From contig JAQFVV010006510.1 in assembly GCA_028023455.1 (NCBI GenBank), positions 773,750-837,749 on the forward strand: DNA of 64,000 bases, in the 5' to 3' direction. The stretch is from Epiperipatus broadwayi. Taxonomy: Eukaryota > Onychophora > Udeonychophora > Euonychophora > Peripatidae. A program made the translations under genes and the position numbers. Positions 14,214 to 26,355 of this stretch are shown in pieces (the first letter of the stretch is position 1; every line of letters starts with the position of its first letter). The notes beneath the pieces were generated by a model that ran no database searches, had not been told where the DNA came from, and saw nothing but the letters and a program-made list of their open reading frames with translations.

Positions 14214-14620
14214 ATGAAAAAGTAAAACATTTTTACTAAAATCTTACTATTTTTTATAATAAATGTATTTTCAGCATATTTTATCAAAATACATTATAAT
14301 ATGTAAAAAAATACTAACAAAATTCTCTAAAACATTCATTTTTGTTTGAAAATGAAATAAAGAGCTTGAAGCGATGAAAATTGTTGACAGGTGTCAAAAT
14401 TGTTGTGCTGTTTTTTTTTGCAATTTAAGTTAAGGTGAAAGTAAAGAATCTTTTACTAAAATCTTACTATTTTTCTAAAATAATTATATTTTCAGCATAT
14501 TTTATCAAAATAATTTATAATATGTAGAAAACATAATAAAAAAACACTCTAAAACATTGATTTTCATTTTAAAAGTGGAAACAAAACAGTTGGAGCAGTA
14601 AAATTATTGACATGCACTCT
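14214..14620. repeat. Diverged tandem duplication, ~230-bp unit
   Basis: The block beginning with the motif ACTAAAATCTTACTATTTTT recurs about 230 bp later. Both copies continue through TTTTCAGCATATTTTATCAA and CTCTAAAACATT and end near TTGACA. Divergence is substantial. Confidence 0.8.
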
Positions 14621-15398
14621 TCTTGTAGACAAAATGAAAATCAACCAATCAGCATCTAGGAAAGCCTGCCTTCTTTCATTGTTGTAGCTTCTTACATCAA
14701 TATTATTGATATTTTACATGTAAAATAATTATAGAAGGGGCATTATTTTATAGTACATTTTAAGCTTTAAATAAGCATAAAAACACTACAGTAGTATAAA
14801 AACTGACAGATTTTGAGTGACTTGAAGCCATGACCAAGAATCTGCCATTGTTTCTTGAAAACAGTTAACCTTGAAACATTGGTAGTTATATATTGAACTA
14901 TTTAAAATATCTAGTAAAACTGTTAAAAAATGACATTACAAAAATTCAATTCTGTTTATATTCTTTAAATACATTAACTTGTTAGTAATAACATATAGAT
15001 TAGTAAGAAACCAACATCAGTGTGTATTACTAAACTATAAATTATTATTGACAACTGAATGTATTTAGAAACATACAAATAAAATGTAAAATTTTGGGAA
15101 AACATTTAAAAATACAATTAGATATTAGAAATATTCCAATATGTAATTATAAGTTATCACAAATCTTCATACTATTTTTAACTTTATAATAGTTAGAGAT
15201 TCAAACAAACTACATGCTATTACTGAAATTACTGAATATATTTTTGTTTAAAAAATGTATTCCCAATGTAAAATTTCATCATTACACTAATAACTCTTTT
15301 GAGACTTTATTGATGATATTTCAGTTACATTAGTTTGGTGATTTAACTTCTATGCTTCAAGTCCTACTGATCATCACAGTTTTTAACACACACACACC

Positions 15399-15400
<2 letters not shown>
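14621..15400. other. Unassigned AT-rich sequence
   Basis: Nothing recognised. Confidence 0.45.

Positions 15401-15470
<70 letters not shown>
15401..15470. repeat. (TA)n microsatellite
   Basis: Pure TA tract preceded by a short CA run. Confidence 0.97.
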
Positions 15471-15474
<4 letters not shown>

Positions 15475-15689
15475 TAAAGGTAAAAACAATATAACAATTT
15501 ATTTGGTAAAAATTGTAATTTTTCAGAAGTAAACATAATCATATAATGTTAAAAAATGTATGGGTTTCAGTAGTTTATTTTGCCTAATAATAAAATATTT
15601 CTTTCTTTTTTTTTAAATTATCATCTTAATTTTTTTTGTGTTATAGGATTTTTTTCATGAAGAAAAATTATAAATAAAATCAGCCATTC

Positions 15690-15955
15690 CTGATGATGAT
15701 GGTGTTCTAGTTGTGCTTTTATTGGACTATTCTTATCATCCAATATGTGTATTGAATGTCTTTAAAAATAGCACATCAAACAGGTTAGTATATGCACAAT
15801 ATTTGGAGAGGCATTATTCTTTACTCTTTTTCAGGTGTTGCTGGCCTGATCAGAGACAGTATTAGCATAAGATTTGAACCTGGACCCTTATATTCTTGAC
15901 TATTAAATTTTAAGGTAATGATTCAAACAATTGAGCCATCCTGCCAGTTGGTTAA
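15690..15955 (-). mobile_element. tRNA-derived SINE, minus copy
   Basis: On the minus strand it begins with a tRNA-like head: GGATGGCTCAATTG resembles an A box and GGTTCAAATC a B box. A body follows with CAGGCCAGCAACACC, a GTGCATATAC-type segment and a block ending near CATCATCAGG. It is head-to-head with the next copy. Confidence 0.75.
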
Positions 15956-16250
15956 ACTGTTACCTTAAAATTTATTACTCAAGAATCTAAGGGTCCCAGT
16001 TCAAATCCCATTGTAGTACTGTCACTGGTCAGGCCAGCAACTCCAGAAGAAAGGGGGAGAATAATACCCCTTCAAACATTGTGCATATACAAATCTGTTT
16101 GATGTGCTATTACTAACAGTTGAATGTATTTGGAATATTTAAATAAAGTTAATTTTTTCTAAAGACATTCAATACATATATTAGATGATGGAAAAAGTCC
16201 AATATAAAAATACAAATAGAACACTATCATCACAAACCTTCAGGAAAACA
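15956..16250 (+). mobile_element. tRNA-derived SINE, plus copy
   Basis: Inverted partner of the preceding copy. AGTTCAAATCCC marks the B box, followed by GTCAGGCCAGCAACTCC, TTGTGCATATAC and TTTGATGTGCTATT in the same order. The divergence suggests two insertions, or an old inverted one, rather than a recent palindrome. Confidence 0.75.
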
Positions 16251-16984
<734 letters not shown>

Positions 16985-17048
16985 TATTACTTCCGGTTTT
17001 CTAGTGTAAAGACGTGTTTACTTGTTCTCTTGATTTTTAAAATTTTTA

Positions 17049-17951
17049 ATGATGGATTCATGTTCTATTTGTAAAGAACTTTTACCAAAAAATGGTCATT
17101 TCGTATCCTGCTTTGGTTGTACGTCCGGTATGCACTTTGCATGTGCATCGTTGAGTGATACTACTTACCGAAGAATGTCTATAAAAAAGAAGCAAGACTG
17201 GACGTGTGCTGCTTGTAGATCTGTTTTTCTAAGGCTAGTGATGTTTTGGATTCATCTATGACTGCTAAAAATTCACCTGATTTAATTTTGGAGGAAATTT
17301 TGGATAAATTAAAATTATTGCCGGTGATTCACAACACAATTTCAGAGTTATCTCAAGCAGTTGCTAATTTGCGGACAGAAGTTATTTCTTTGCGTGAAAA
17401 TGTGGATCGGAATAATCAAGAAATAATTCGTCTTTCTAATTCTTGTACTTCAAATGAGAATGAGATTTTGTTATTGAAAGATAAATTACATTCTATGGAA
17501 CGATTTAATCTGGATCATGAAGTTGAAATACAGGGTTTGCCTTTTCAAGAAAATGAAAATTTGCCGTTAATTTTAACTAACGTGGCGGACAAGCTCGGTG
17601 TTTCAGATGTCGCTATAGATTTGGAAAACGTTTTTCGATCTAAAAATAAATCAGGGCTCCAGGTTTTGTTGTAGCTCGATTTAAATCACGAAATTCTGCC
17701 ATACAGTTTTTAATAAAAAAAAATCTGTTTTAACAGTTTCTCAAATTTTGCCTGGGGTTAATAATAACAAACGTATTTATATTAATCAGCGTTTGACTCC
17801 ATTCAATAGAAGGCTTTTATGGTTGGCGAAACAGAAGTTACGTTCTGGTCAAGGTTTTGCATTCATTCATAATGGATCAGTGTATGTGAGAAAAGATTAT
17901 AATTCTCCTCGTGTTTTAATTAGAAATGAAAGTGATTTGGAGTCATTCTGA
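17049..17951 (+). pseudogene. LINE ORF1: PHD finger, coiled coil, FP C-terminal domain
   Basis: The first part encodes a Cys/His-rich PHD-like finger (CSIC...C..C....H..C......W.C..C) over about 60 residues. After a frameshift near 17246 comes a heptad-rich coiled coil (LREN...I.RLSNS, LKDKLHSMERFNLD). After a further frameshift or deletion at 17675-17748 comes IYINQRLTPFNRRLLWLAK...FAFIHNGSVYVRK, typical of the FP-protein C-terminal fold found in insect and other invertebrate LINE ORF1s. In intact elements such ORF1 proteins bind element RNA (family knowledge). At least two frame breaks make this copy non-functional. Confidence 0.88.
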
Positions 17952-17963
17952 AATTTATTTATT

Positions 17964-20714
17964 ATGATAAATTCTGATTTGATTTCTCAGGAAAAAGATT
18001 TTGCTTCACTTAAATTATTTCATTTAAATATACGTAGCATTAGATGTCATTTTGATGAACTTGTAGTTTATTTAAATAATTTTCCTTTATTTCATTTTGA
18101 TATAATTATTTTAACGGAAACTTGGATTTCTTTACAAGAACAAAATTTATATAGTTTGAATGGCTATACGAGTATACTTTCTCCTCGTATGCATTTACGA
18201 TCTGGTGACGTTATGGTTTTTATAAAAACCGGTTTAGACTTTTCTTTCAATATTCCAACATTTAATACTGCAGAATGTATTTTATTAACTTTGAAACTCC
18301 CTAAATGTGTGCTTTCTATTTTGGCTATATATAGATCATGTACAAGTAAAGTTTTGGATTTTGTTACTGAACTTGATTCTTTGTTATTAGATTTGGGTTC
18401 AGAATCTGCTGTTTAATGGGTGATCTAAATATTGATTTGTTAAATAATGCTTGTAAGTCTACTATAGATTATTTAAATTTATTTTATAGCTATGGATTTA
18501 GTCAAACGCTTTTTTCACCTACGCCTATTACTCCTATATCTCAATCTCTTTTAGATCATATTTTTGTTAGATTAAGCCCAGTTTATTTTCTGATTCGTCT
18601 CTTTCTAAATTATTTCTTACAGATCATTTTGCTACTGAATTAAAAATATTGAATTGTATGGATAATATTAATGTTTGTGCATATGTTGAGAAATTATCTT
18701 TTTCTAAATTGAATTATTTATTATCTGTTCAGAATTGGGATGAGATTTTTATGATAGATAATGTAAATGATGCATTTTTGGGGTTCCAAGCTATTTGTTT
18801 AGATTTAATTGCTAAAGCAAAGTTTCATTTAAAATTGACAAGTAAGAATAGAAGAAGATCTCTTTGGGTGACAGATGCGCTGGTATGTAAAATTAATCAG
18901 AGAAATGTGTTAAAATCTTTGGATGGCTCATCAGATGTTTTAAAAAACTTAATGTTGAAATTAAGTCTGATATTAGAAAGTTGAAGTTTAGATATTATCA
19001 AGAATTTCTTAATGATAAAAATGTTTCTTTGAAATGGAGAACAATAAATTCTTTGATTAAAAAATCTTCTCCTGATCGTATTAAATGTATTAAATATAAT
19101 GAAAGTTTAATTGAGTTACAGAATAATGAAAAATATTTAGCTGATCGGTTTAATGAGTATTTTGTAAATTTATCGATGCGTGATGTGCCTGAGCAGATTT
19201 TGTCTTCTTATTCAAGTTTGAATTCTTTTTTATATTCTGATGTTTCTGAATCTCAGTTGTCTGTTGCAATTGATAGTTTAAAAAATGTCACTTCTTTTGG
19301 ACTAGATGGTATAACACCTAAGATGCTTAAAGAAAATAAGGTTGCATTTTTGCCTATTTTAGTTCATCTATTTAATTTATCTTTGCAGTCTGGATCATTT
19401 CCAGAATGTCTGAAAGTTAATGTTATTACTCCTGTTTATAAAAAGGGTGATTCTAGGCTTATGGTCAATTATAGGCCAATTGCTATTATTTCTGTTTTTT
19501 CTAAATTATTGGAAATGATTGTTAGGGATCAAATGTTGTCATTTCTGTTTAAAAATAAAATTTTATCTGACTATCAATATGGTTTTCTTCCTGGCAGAAG
19601 TACATTAGATGCTTTAAAACATCATGTTCATTATTTAACATCTTCATTGGATCAGGAACTTAAAACATTGGCTATTTATCTTGATTTATCTAAAGCATTT
19701 GATTCTGTTAATCATAATATTTTGATTAAGTGTTGCTACTTGTATGGTTTTCGTGGATCTATTGGTAGTTGGTTGGAGAGTTATTTAAATGATAGGAAAC
19801 AGTTTACTAATATTTATGGTACTATCAGTGATGTTGTCTTGATTAATTCTGGAGTTCCGCAAGGTTCAGTACTTGGTCCTCTATTGTTTTTAATTTATAT
19901 TAATGATTTATTTTCATTGAAGTTACATTCTAAGATTTTTGGTGAGGATATTGCTTTATCTTGCAATGCTGTTTCTTATAATCTTCTTGAAAAATTAGTG
20001 AATGAGGATTTGGACTCAATTGGTAAATGGTTGGCATATAATTCATTGTTGGTCAATTTAGATAAAACAAAAGCTATTCTTTTTTCTTACAAGCGTACTT
20101 TTTTTTCTCTTAAGATTAAAATTTGCTGTAAGTATATTTTGCATTATAATAGTATATGTACTTGTGAGAATATTCCTTTGGTAGATAATTATTGTTATTT
20201 GGGAATATATATTGACTCCAGATTGTCCTGGACAAATCACATTACCTATCTTTGTCAACGGTTACGTAATTTAAACTATATGTTTTATTATTTAGTTAAA
20301 TTTCTTCCTAGGTCTGCTCTCATTTTTATTTACATTGCCTGTTATCAGAGTATTTTATCTTACAATATCATTATTTGGGGTAATGCTTCTCCACATATTT
20401 TATCTTCTTTGCGTGTTTTGTAAAATTATACTTTGCGCATTATTTTTGGTAGATCTCGTTCCTCTTCTGTTGAAGATATTTATATTGCATTTGGTTTATT
20501 TGATGTAAATCACTTATATCAATATAGAGTTATTTTTGATATTTTTTGTGCTAAACCTTTTCTGAATTCTAGAGTTTATGTTCTAAATACTCATCTTTCT
20601 AATAAATTTCAATTACCTTTACCAAAATTTTTAAGGAATCTAGTAGAAGACAATATGTTTATTCTGGGTCAAAGTTGTTTAATAAATTTGTATATGAATG
20701 TTCAATTGATCTGA
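17964..20714 (+). pseudogene. LINE ORF2: AP endonuclease + reverse transcriptase, broken
   Basis: It starts 12 bp after ORF1. The endonuclease motifs appear in order: LNIRSI, ILTETW, then after a frameshift GDLNIDLL and LLDHIF. RT motifs follow near 19.3-20.1 kb: FGLDGITPKML, NYRPIAII, QYGFLPGRST, AIYLDLSKAFDSVNH and GVPQGSVLGPLLF. The catalytic block, normally FADD, reads FGED (about 19938-19949), replacing the first catalytic aspartate by glutamate. Frames shift near 18410, 18645 and 18980. An in-frame TAA at 20421-20423 stands where a CAA codon is expected, before the C-terminal RIIFGRSRSSS region. Dead on several counts. Confidence 0.92.
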
Positions 20715-20976
20715 ATAATATTTCTTATATATCATTCAAAAAATATTTGTGTCAATGGTTGTGTAGTATGTATTAATTTTGGCATTTATTTTATTTATTT
20801 AATTAATTTTATTTATTTCCTAAACTGTTCTTTTGAGTTTTTGATTGTATTTTTATTTAATTTATTTTTACATGTAAATTCCACACACAAGATTTTTCTT
20901 GTTTGGAGTTTTTAAATATTTGTGATGTACTTTGTTTTATTTCATAGAATAAATTGAATTGAATTGAAATTGAATT

Positions 20977-21316
<340 letters not shown>

Positions 21317-24300
21317 GTTTCAAAAGGCCTTTATTGTCTCAAAAGAATACAACATTAGTGGTCTAGGTTTTGTATGGATCCAGAGACTCCTCACAATGCT
21401 CAAATCCTAGATTCATCTTCATCTTCTCCATTGGTATTCACCATTGGTCAGAAGCAGGTGCACCATTGTAACCAGGGACATACACCAATGTCAGTCAATC
21501 TTTATTATTATTAGTTCTTGCAATCAACAACATTTGCTCAGGGCAGTACTGAAATATTCTTAAGTGATTAATTTGTTTAACCTTCACCTACACATGATTA
21601 AATCTGGGTAGTTTTAAAATCAAACTTATCCACAATAGTCTATTTTGTATGATATACCATTAAATTAGAGTTTCAAATCCATAATCGCTTATAGCAATCA
21701 ATAAGAATTAATTGTGAATTAATGGGGTACATTCTGTAATATGTAAGCCACCATTATCTTCATCCATATGAAGTAAAAAGCAAGTATCATCTTTTTTAAC
21801 AAACTTGTACACTACCTATTTGTTATATCTATTCCTACAATATTTTTTTATTATAACAATTAATAACACTTATGCCCTTTGTGAATCGAAAGTGTACTAT
21901 AAATATTGTTAATTATCAAATAAGTGAATCCCACACGTTTGTACCTGATCCATAGCATTGCCTGTAAGATTATATTCTTTAAAATTATTAAAGTGTAAAA
22001 TCCATAAGTAAATTTTGGGTTAATAAAGTAACTGCAGTACAATTATGAGTGCTAGTGTATAAGCTCCCAAGTAAATGAAAGAATCCTGAGAAAAAGTCTA
22101 TATTTGAACCTGAGATACATCTCACTGTATAAAGAAGAGGAGCTATGTGACATCAAGGGTGTTAATTATATAGTGGTAGGAAGCCTAGATGGGGGTTTAA
22201 ACCTGGATTATGAAGTAGCCTTATGTATGCTGGTTGAGACTCACTGCTTGATCTTTTGGTCTTGTTAACAAATTACACAAAGTTGACCATTAAAGTATAT
22301 CCCCATATACAAATAATATAACCTGTTTTTGTTCAAAAGCTTGATCAATATCACAAAGCCCCTCAGGAGTGTGACTGTGAACAAAAGAAAATATAAATGT
22401 ATATGTTTAATCTACTTTAATAGTCTTATTTGCATATTTTATCACTACTTTTAAACACTATGCTATAAAGACATCAAGTCACATATACTACAAATTTATT
22501 GAATACATAACTGGACAAAGAAATACATTGACACCATTATATTTAATAATTATTTAATGAATATAACTAATCAATGTACAAATTCAGAAAAGATGTGACA
22601 TGATAATTCCAAATCGAACCCATTTTTATAAATATATAATTTTATAAAGGAAGTAAGAATAATTTGTTGTTGACTTTTACTAAATAAATTAACTATTTTC
22701 CTTTTCATTGATTAAAGTTGAAAAAACATCACTTCATAGCAAAAGATAAAAAAATTAAACCAGGTTAAAACCCTCTTCCCTCTTTCTTCTGAACATGGGA
22801 AAGTCTCACACTATTTAAAAAAAATTTGAAAAGAAAATAAGTAAAAACATTTTTCAGTAAAAAAAAAATATATAAAAAGTATTCATTATTGTTAATTATT
22901 ATCAGTATTGAAAGTTATTTCTAATCTAGATGAGCATACTACATTGTCCTATTTTGCCATGGTTTCATATTTTTTTCATTTTTTGCAATTATATTTTTCA
23001 GATTTTTTTCATGTTAGGTTTTCATTCTTGTTTCTTTAAATGTTAATATTAGAATTAGAATAATAATTTTCAGGGTGAGTTATGACAAGTTAAAATTATC
23101 CATAATTTTTTGTTGTAGCTTCAAGTTTTCAATTGATGCATATAATATCAGTTTCCAAATTAACATATTTTCTAGGTTGATAAGCATACTTAAATTTATC
23201 CATTTGATGCTATAATAATTTTTAGATTAGTACAGACTGAATTTATCAATTTCTATTATAATTCTTTGCAGTTGAGGTCAACAATGGCTTAAAAAGCCCT
23301 GCTTTTGAATGGAACACAAGACTTGTTGACATTTTACTCAGGGATATTTTTTTTTAGATTTTCTACTGAATATGCTACATAATTAATTTGATAATCTTAG
23401 TTTTTATTTAAAACTTAACGTATGATTTTCTTCATATCCATTTCTAAAATTCATTTTTAAACCAGTAATAAAATTAATCTTACTTCAGATTACAAGTTTA
23501 TTTCTCATTGTTCTTATCTCAAGAACTGAGTGATTATTGCTCTTCTTTCAAAATCTGAATCAAGAATTACTTGATAATTTTATTACCTATTGAAGTCTTA
23601 TGATTTAACTGGCTCTAACTTATTTTTAAGAAACCATAGTGTTATCCTTCTCATTACATATCTCAGAAATTATAGGATTAAATTTTGACTAATATATTTT
23701 ATTTTTCACAATAAGGGTATTTGCTTCATTTATTTATATTTAACTAATTACAAAATTCAATCATACCCTATGTATTGAAAAACATATTTTCTAGTTTTGT
23801 TTTAGTTTTAGTTATTAGAAACTCTTTAATTTTACTTTAATTTAGAAACAAAATAATGCTTTAATTTTACTTTAACATGAAAATCATATTTTTGTAGAGA
23901 GAGAAAGAGAAAAAACCCATCAAATTTAATTAATATAAAAAAAATAGTATTCTTAAAGAATAAAATGTCAACCCCATCCCACCTCTTTCTTTTTTAAAAT
24001 AACAAACAAACTAATAAGCATTACTTAAACTTACCTATTTATCTCCAATGATGCTTTTTAAAAGTTAACAATTTATAGATAAAATTATTAAAAAGTGAAA
24101 GTGAAAAAAACATTTATTTACTTCTTTTTCTTATACATTTCTGTCCATATTACAACTATCATTAATAAATTATAAATTTTAACTTTTTTTATTTACAATA
24201 TTTGAAATGCATGTTATCATTTTCTGAGTATAACTTTAATAAATTCTATAATGGATATTCTGAGAGAAAAAAGTAATTCTCAATATGGAATCAATATTTA

Positions 24301-24503
24301 ATTTAAAATTAGAAATTTTATTTCAATAATGTAATGATATTTTTTTTTCAAAAAAATTGTCATGCAGTATGAATAATATGTTTACTATTATAATAAACAT
24401 CAATCAGCTATTTTGTAAATTTTGCAGTACTTTATGATTTAGCAATTTCATTGTAACACACCTTACCAATTTGAAACCAAAAAAACAAGCATTACCATCT
24501 ATA

Positions 24504-24511
<8 letters not shown>
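21317..24511. other. Unassigned sequence
   Basis: No gene or repeat family recognised. GTTTAAACC near 22200 looks slightly like a B box but has no supporting A box. The rest is AT-rich with A and T runs. Confidence 0.45.

Positions 24512-24544
<33 letters not shown>
24512..24544. repeat. (TA)n microsatellite
   Basis: Pure TA run bounding the left side of the hammerhead array. Confidence 0.95.
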
Positions 24545-24548
<4 letters not shown>

Positions 24549-24699
24549 ACAAGTCAGATGTCACATGACTTATATATAGCTTGCACTTACAAATATGTAA
24601 AATTAAGAGCGTGCTAATAGCTCTAAACAAGCTTTTTTTTTATTATTTATGATAAATGCTACTACAAGAGAAGTCATTCAAATCATTTTTATCTTGGAT

Positions 24700-24757
24700 T
24701 GTCCCCATCCCCAGACCGGTTTCGACCTATGGGTCTCTTCAGTGAGGAGTTGGGACA
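24700..24757 (-). ncRNA. Type I hammerhead ribozyme, family A copy 1 (intact core)
   Basis: Minus-strand 58 nt. Stem I is two-part: TGTCCC pairs with GGGACA and TCCTCA with TGGGGA across a small internal loop. The core CTGAAGA fits CUGANGA. Stem II is GACC-CATA-GGTC. GAA is followed by the self-complementary ACCGGT (stem III, with A15.1 and U16.1) and then C17 as cleavage nucleotide. Stem III has no loop of its own, so efficient folding would need pairing between two adjacent ribozymes, as known for the minimal hammerheads of Penelope-like elements. All invariant positions are present. Confidence 0.92.
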
Positions 24758-25117
24758 TTAGATTTAAAAAACCAACTCAAACAAAGCATTTATCTAAAAG
24801 TTAATTGTTAGAAGATCTGAAACTTTTAGACATCTACATGTCTTTAAAGTCAGCTCTCCAACTGAAAACATCATATGGGCCTGAACTTAATTCAGATACT
24901 CCATATATTAGTAGGCTTAGCCCTTTAATTTAGCTAAAGCCACAACAGCAAAATAATAATACTAATAATAACAAGTCATATGTCACATGACTTATATATA
25001 GCTTGCACTTACAAATATGTAAAATTAAGAGCGTGCTAATAGCTCTAAACAAGCTTTTTTTTATTTATGATAAATACTACTACAAGAGAAGTCATTCAAA
25101 TCATTTTTATCTTGGAT

Positions 25118-25175
25118 TGTCCCCATCCCCAGACCGGTTTCGACCTATGGGTCTCTTCAGTGAGGAGTTGGGACA
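25118..25175 (-). ncRNA. Type I hammerhead ribozyme, family A copy 2 (intact core)
   Basis: Identical to copy 1 in every core and stem position and 418 bp away in the same orientation. A transcript through both would be cut at two sites, releasing a ~418-nt RNA. Confidence 0.92.
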
Positions 25176-25333
25176 TTAGATTTAAAAAACCAACTCAAGC
25201 AAAAGTTCAGGCCCATATGATGTTTTCAGTTGGAGAGCTGACTTTAAAGACATGTAGATGTCTAAAAGTTTCAGATCTTCTAACAATTAACTTTTAGATA
25301 AATGCTTTGCTTGAGTTGGTTTTTTAAATCTAA

Positions 25334-25391
25334 TGTCCCAACTTCTCACTGAAGAGACCCATAGGTCAAAACCGGTCTGGGGATGGAGACA
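25334..25391 (+). ncRNA. Hammerhead ribozyme, family A copy 3 (core mutant)
   Basis: Same 58-nt layout on the plus strand, but GGTCGAAAC reads GGTCAAAAC. The invariant G12 has become A, as expected from CpG decay. Stem I also carries TTCTCA and GGAGACA variants. Probably inactive. Confidence 0.88.
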
Positions 25392-25758
25392 ATCCAAGAT
25401 AAAAATGATTTGAATGACTTCTCTTGTAGTAGCATTTATCATAAATAATAATAATAAAAAAGCTTGTTTAGAGCTATTATCACGCTCTTAATTTTACATA
25501 TTTGTAAGTGCAAGCTATATATAAGTCATGTGACATCTGACTTGTTATTATTACTATTATTATTTTGCTGTTGTGGCTTTAGCTAAATTAAAGGGCTAAG
25601 CCTACTAATATATGGAGTATCTGAATTAAGTTCAGGCCCATATGATGTTTTCAGTTGGAAAGCTGACTTTAAAGACATGTAGATGTCTAAAAGTTTCATA
25701 TCTTCTAACAATTAACTTTTAGATAAATGCTTTGCTTGAGTTGGTTTTTTAAATCTAA

Positions 25759-25816
25759 TGTCCCAACTCCTCACTGAAGAGACCCATAAGTCAAAACCGG
25801 TCTGGGGATGGGGACA
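25759..25816 (+). ncRNA. Hammerhead ribozyme, family A copy 4 (core mutant)
   Basis: G12 is A here too, and stem II has ATAAGTC instead of ATAGGTC. The ACCGGT stem III and both halves of stem I are intact. Probably inactive. Confidence 0.88.
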
Positions 25817-26183
25817 ATCCAAGATAAAAATGATTTGAATGACTTCTCTTGTAGTAGCATTTATCATAAATAATAATAATAAAAAAGCTTGTTTAGAGCT
25901 ATTATCACACTCTTAATTTTACATATTTGTAAGTGCAAGCTATATATAAGTCATGTGACATCTGACTTGTTATTATTACTATTATTATTTTGCTGTTGTG
26001 GCTTTAGCTAAATTAAAGGGCTAATCCTACTAATATATGGAGTATCTGAATTAAGTTCAGGCCCATATGATGTTTTCAGTTGGAGAGCTGACTTTAAAGA
26101 CATGTACATGTCTAAAAGTTTCAGATCTTCTAACAATTAACTTTTAGATAAATGCTTTGCTTGAGTTGGTTTTTTAAATCTAA

Positions 26184-26241
26184 TGTCCCAACTCCTCACT
26201 GAAGAGACCCATAGGTGGAAACCAGTGTGGGGATGGGGACA
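26184..26241 (+). ncRNA. Hammerhead ribozyme, family A copy 5 (core mutant)
   Basis: GAAA is kept, but stem II reads GACC-CATA-GGTG. The palindrome is ACCAGT, and the nucleotide at the cleavage site is G, which hammerheads do not tolerate. Probably inactive. Confidence 0.85.
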
Positions 26242-26355
26242 ATCCAAGATAAAAATGATTTGAATGACTTCTCTTGTAGTAGCATTTATCATAAATAATA
26301 ATAATAATAAAAAACTTGTTTAGAGCTATTAGCACACTCTTAATTATATATATAT

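Larger units (their letters stand above)
16985..20976 (+). mobile_element. Jockey/CR1-group non-LTR retrotransposon, inactive
   Basis: About 4-kb LINE with two consecutive ORFs: a PHD-finger/coiled-coil/FP-domain ORF1 and an endonuclease-RT ORF2. It ends with AATAAATTGAATTGAATTG and then ATT repeats. Several frameshifts, one in-frame stop and a changed RT active site show it is dead. (ATT)n lies on both sides. Clade assignment between Jockey and CR1 relatives would need a phylogeny of the RT. Confidence 0.9.
24545..26350. mobile_element. Hammerhead repeat array, family A (retrozyme-like)
   Basis: Five copies of a ~420-bp unit. Two point left (ribozyme on the minus strand), then the orientation flips at about 25205 and three point right (ribozyme on the plus strand). 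Spacing between successive ribozymes is 418 bp in the left pair and 425 bp in both right intervals. Units share GTCACATGACTTATATATAGC, GTTTAGAGCTATT, GTTCAGGCCCATATGATG and an AAT-rich linker. No open frame is conserved. Both ends meet (TA)n. Tandem units with type I hammerheads of this size are the hallmark of animal retrozymes or Penelope-like terminal repeats. Confidence 0.9.

Noticed and set aside
15690-15720. Hammerhead start CTGATGATGATGG next to the SINE
   Set aside because: No GAAA or complementary stem II follows; the inverted partner does not conserve the motif.
25067-25297. 76-codon frame across a hammerhead unit
   Set aside because: It runs through the antisense of the ribozyme and across the inversion joint; not present in the other units.
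24545-26350. CRISPR array or ordinary satellite
   Set aside because: Units are ~420 bp, switch orientation, and have no short repeat/spacer structure. The conserved ribozyme explains them better.
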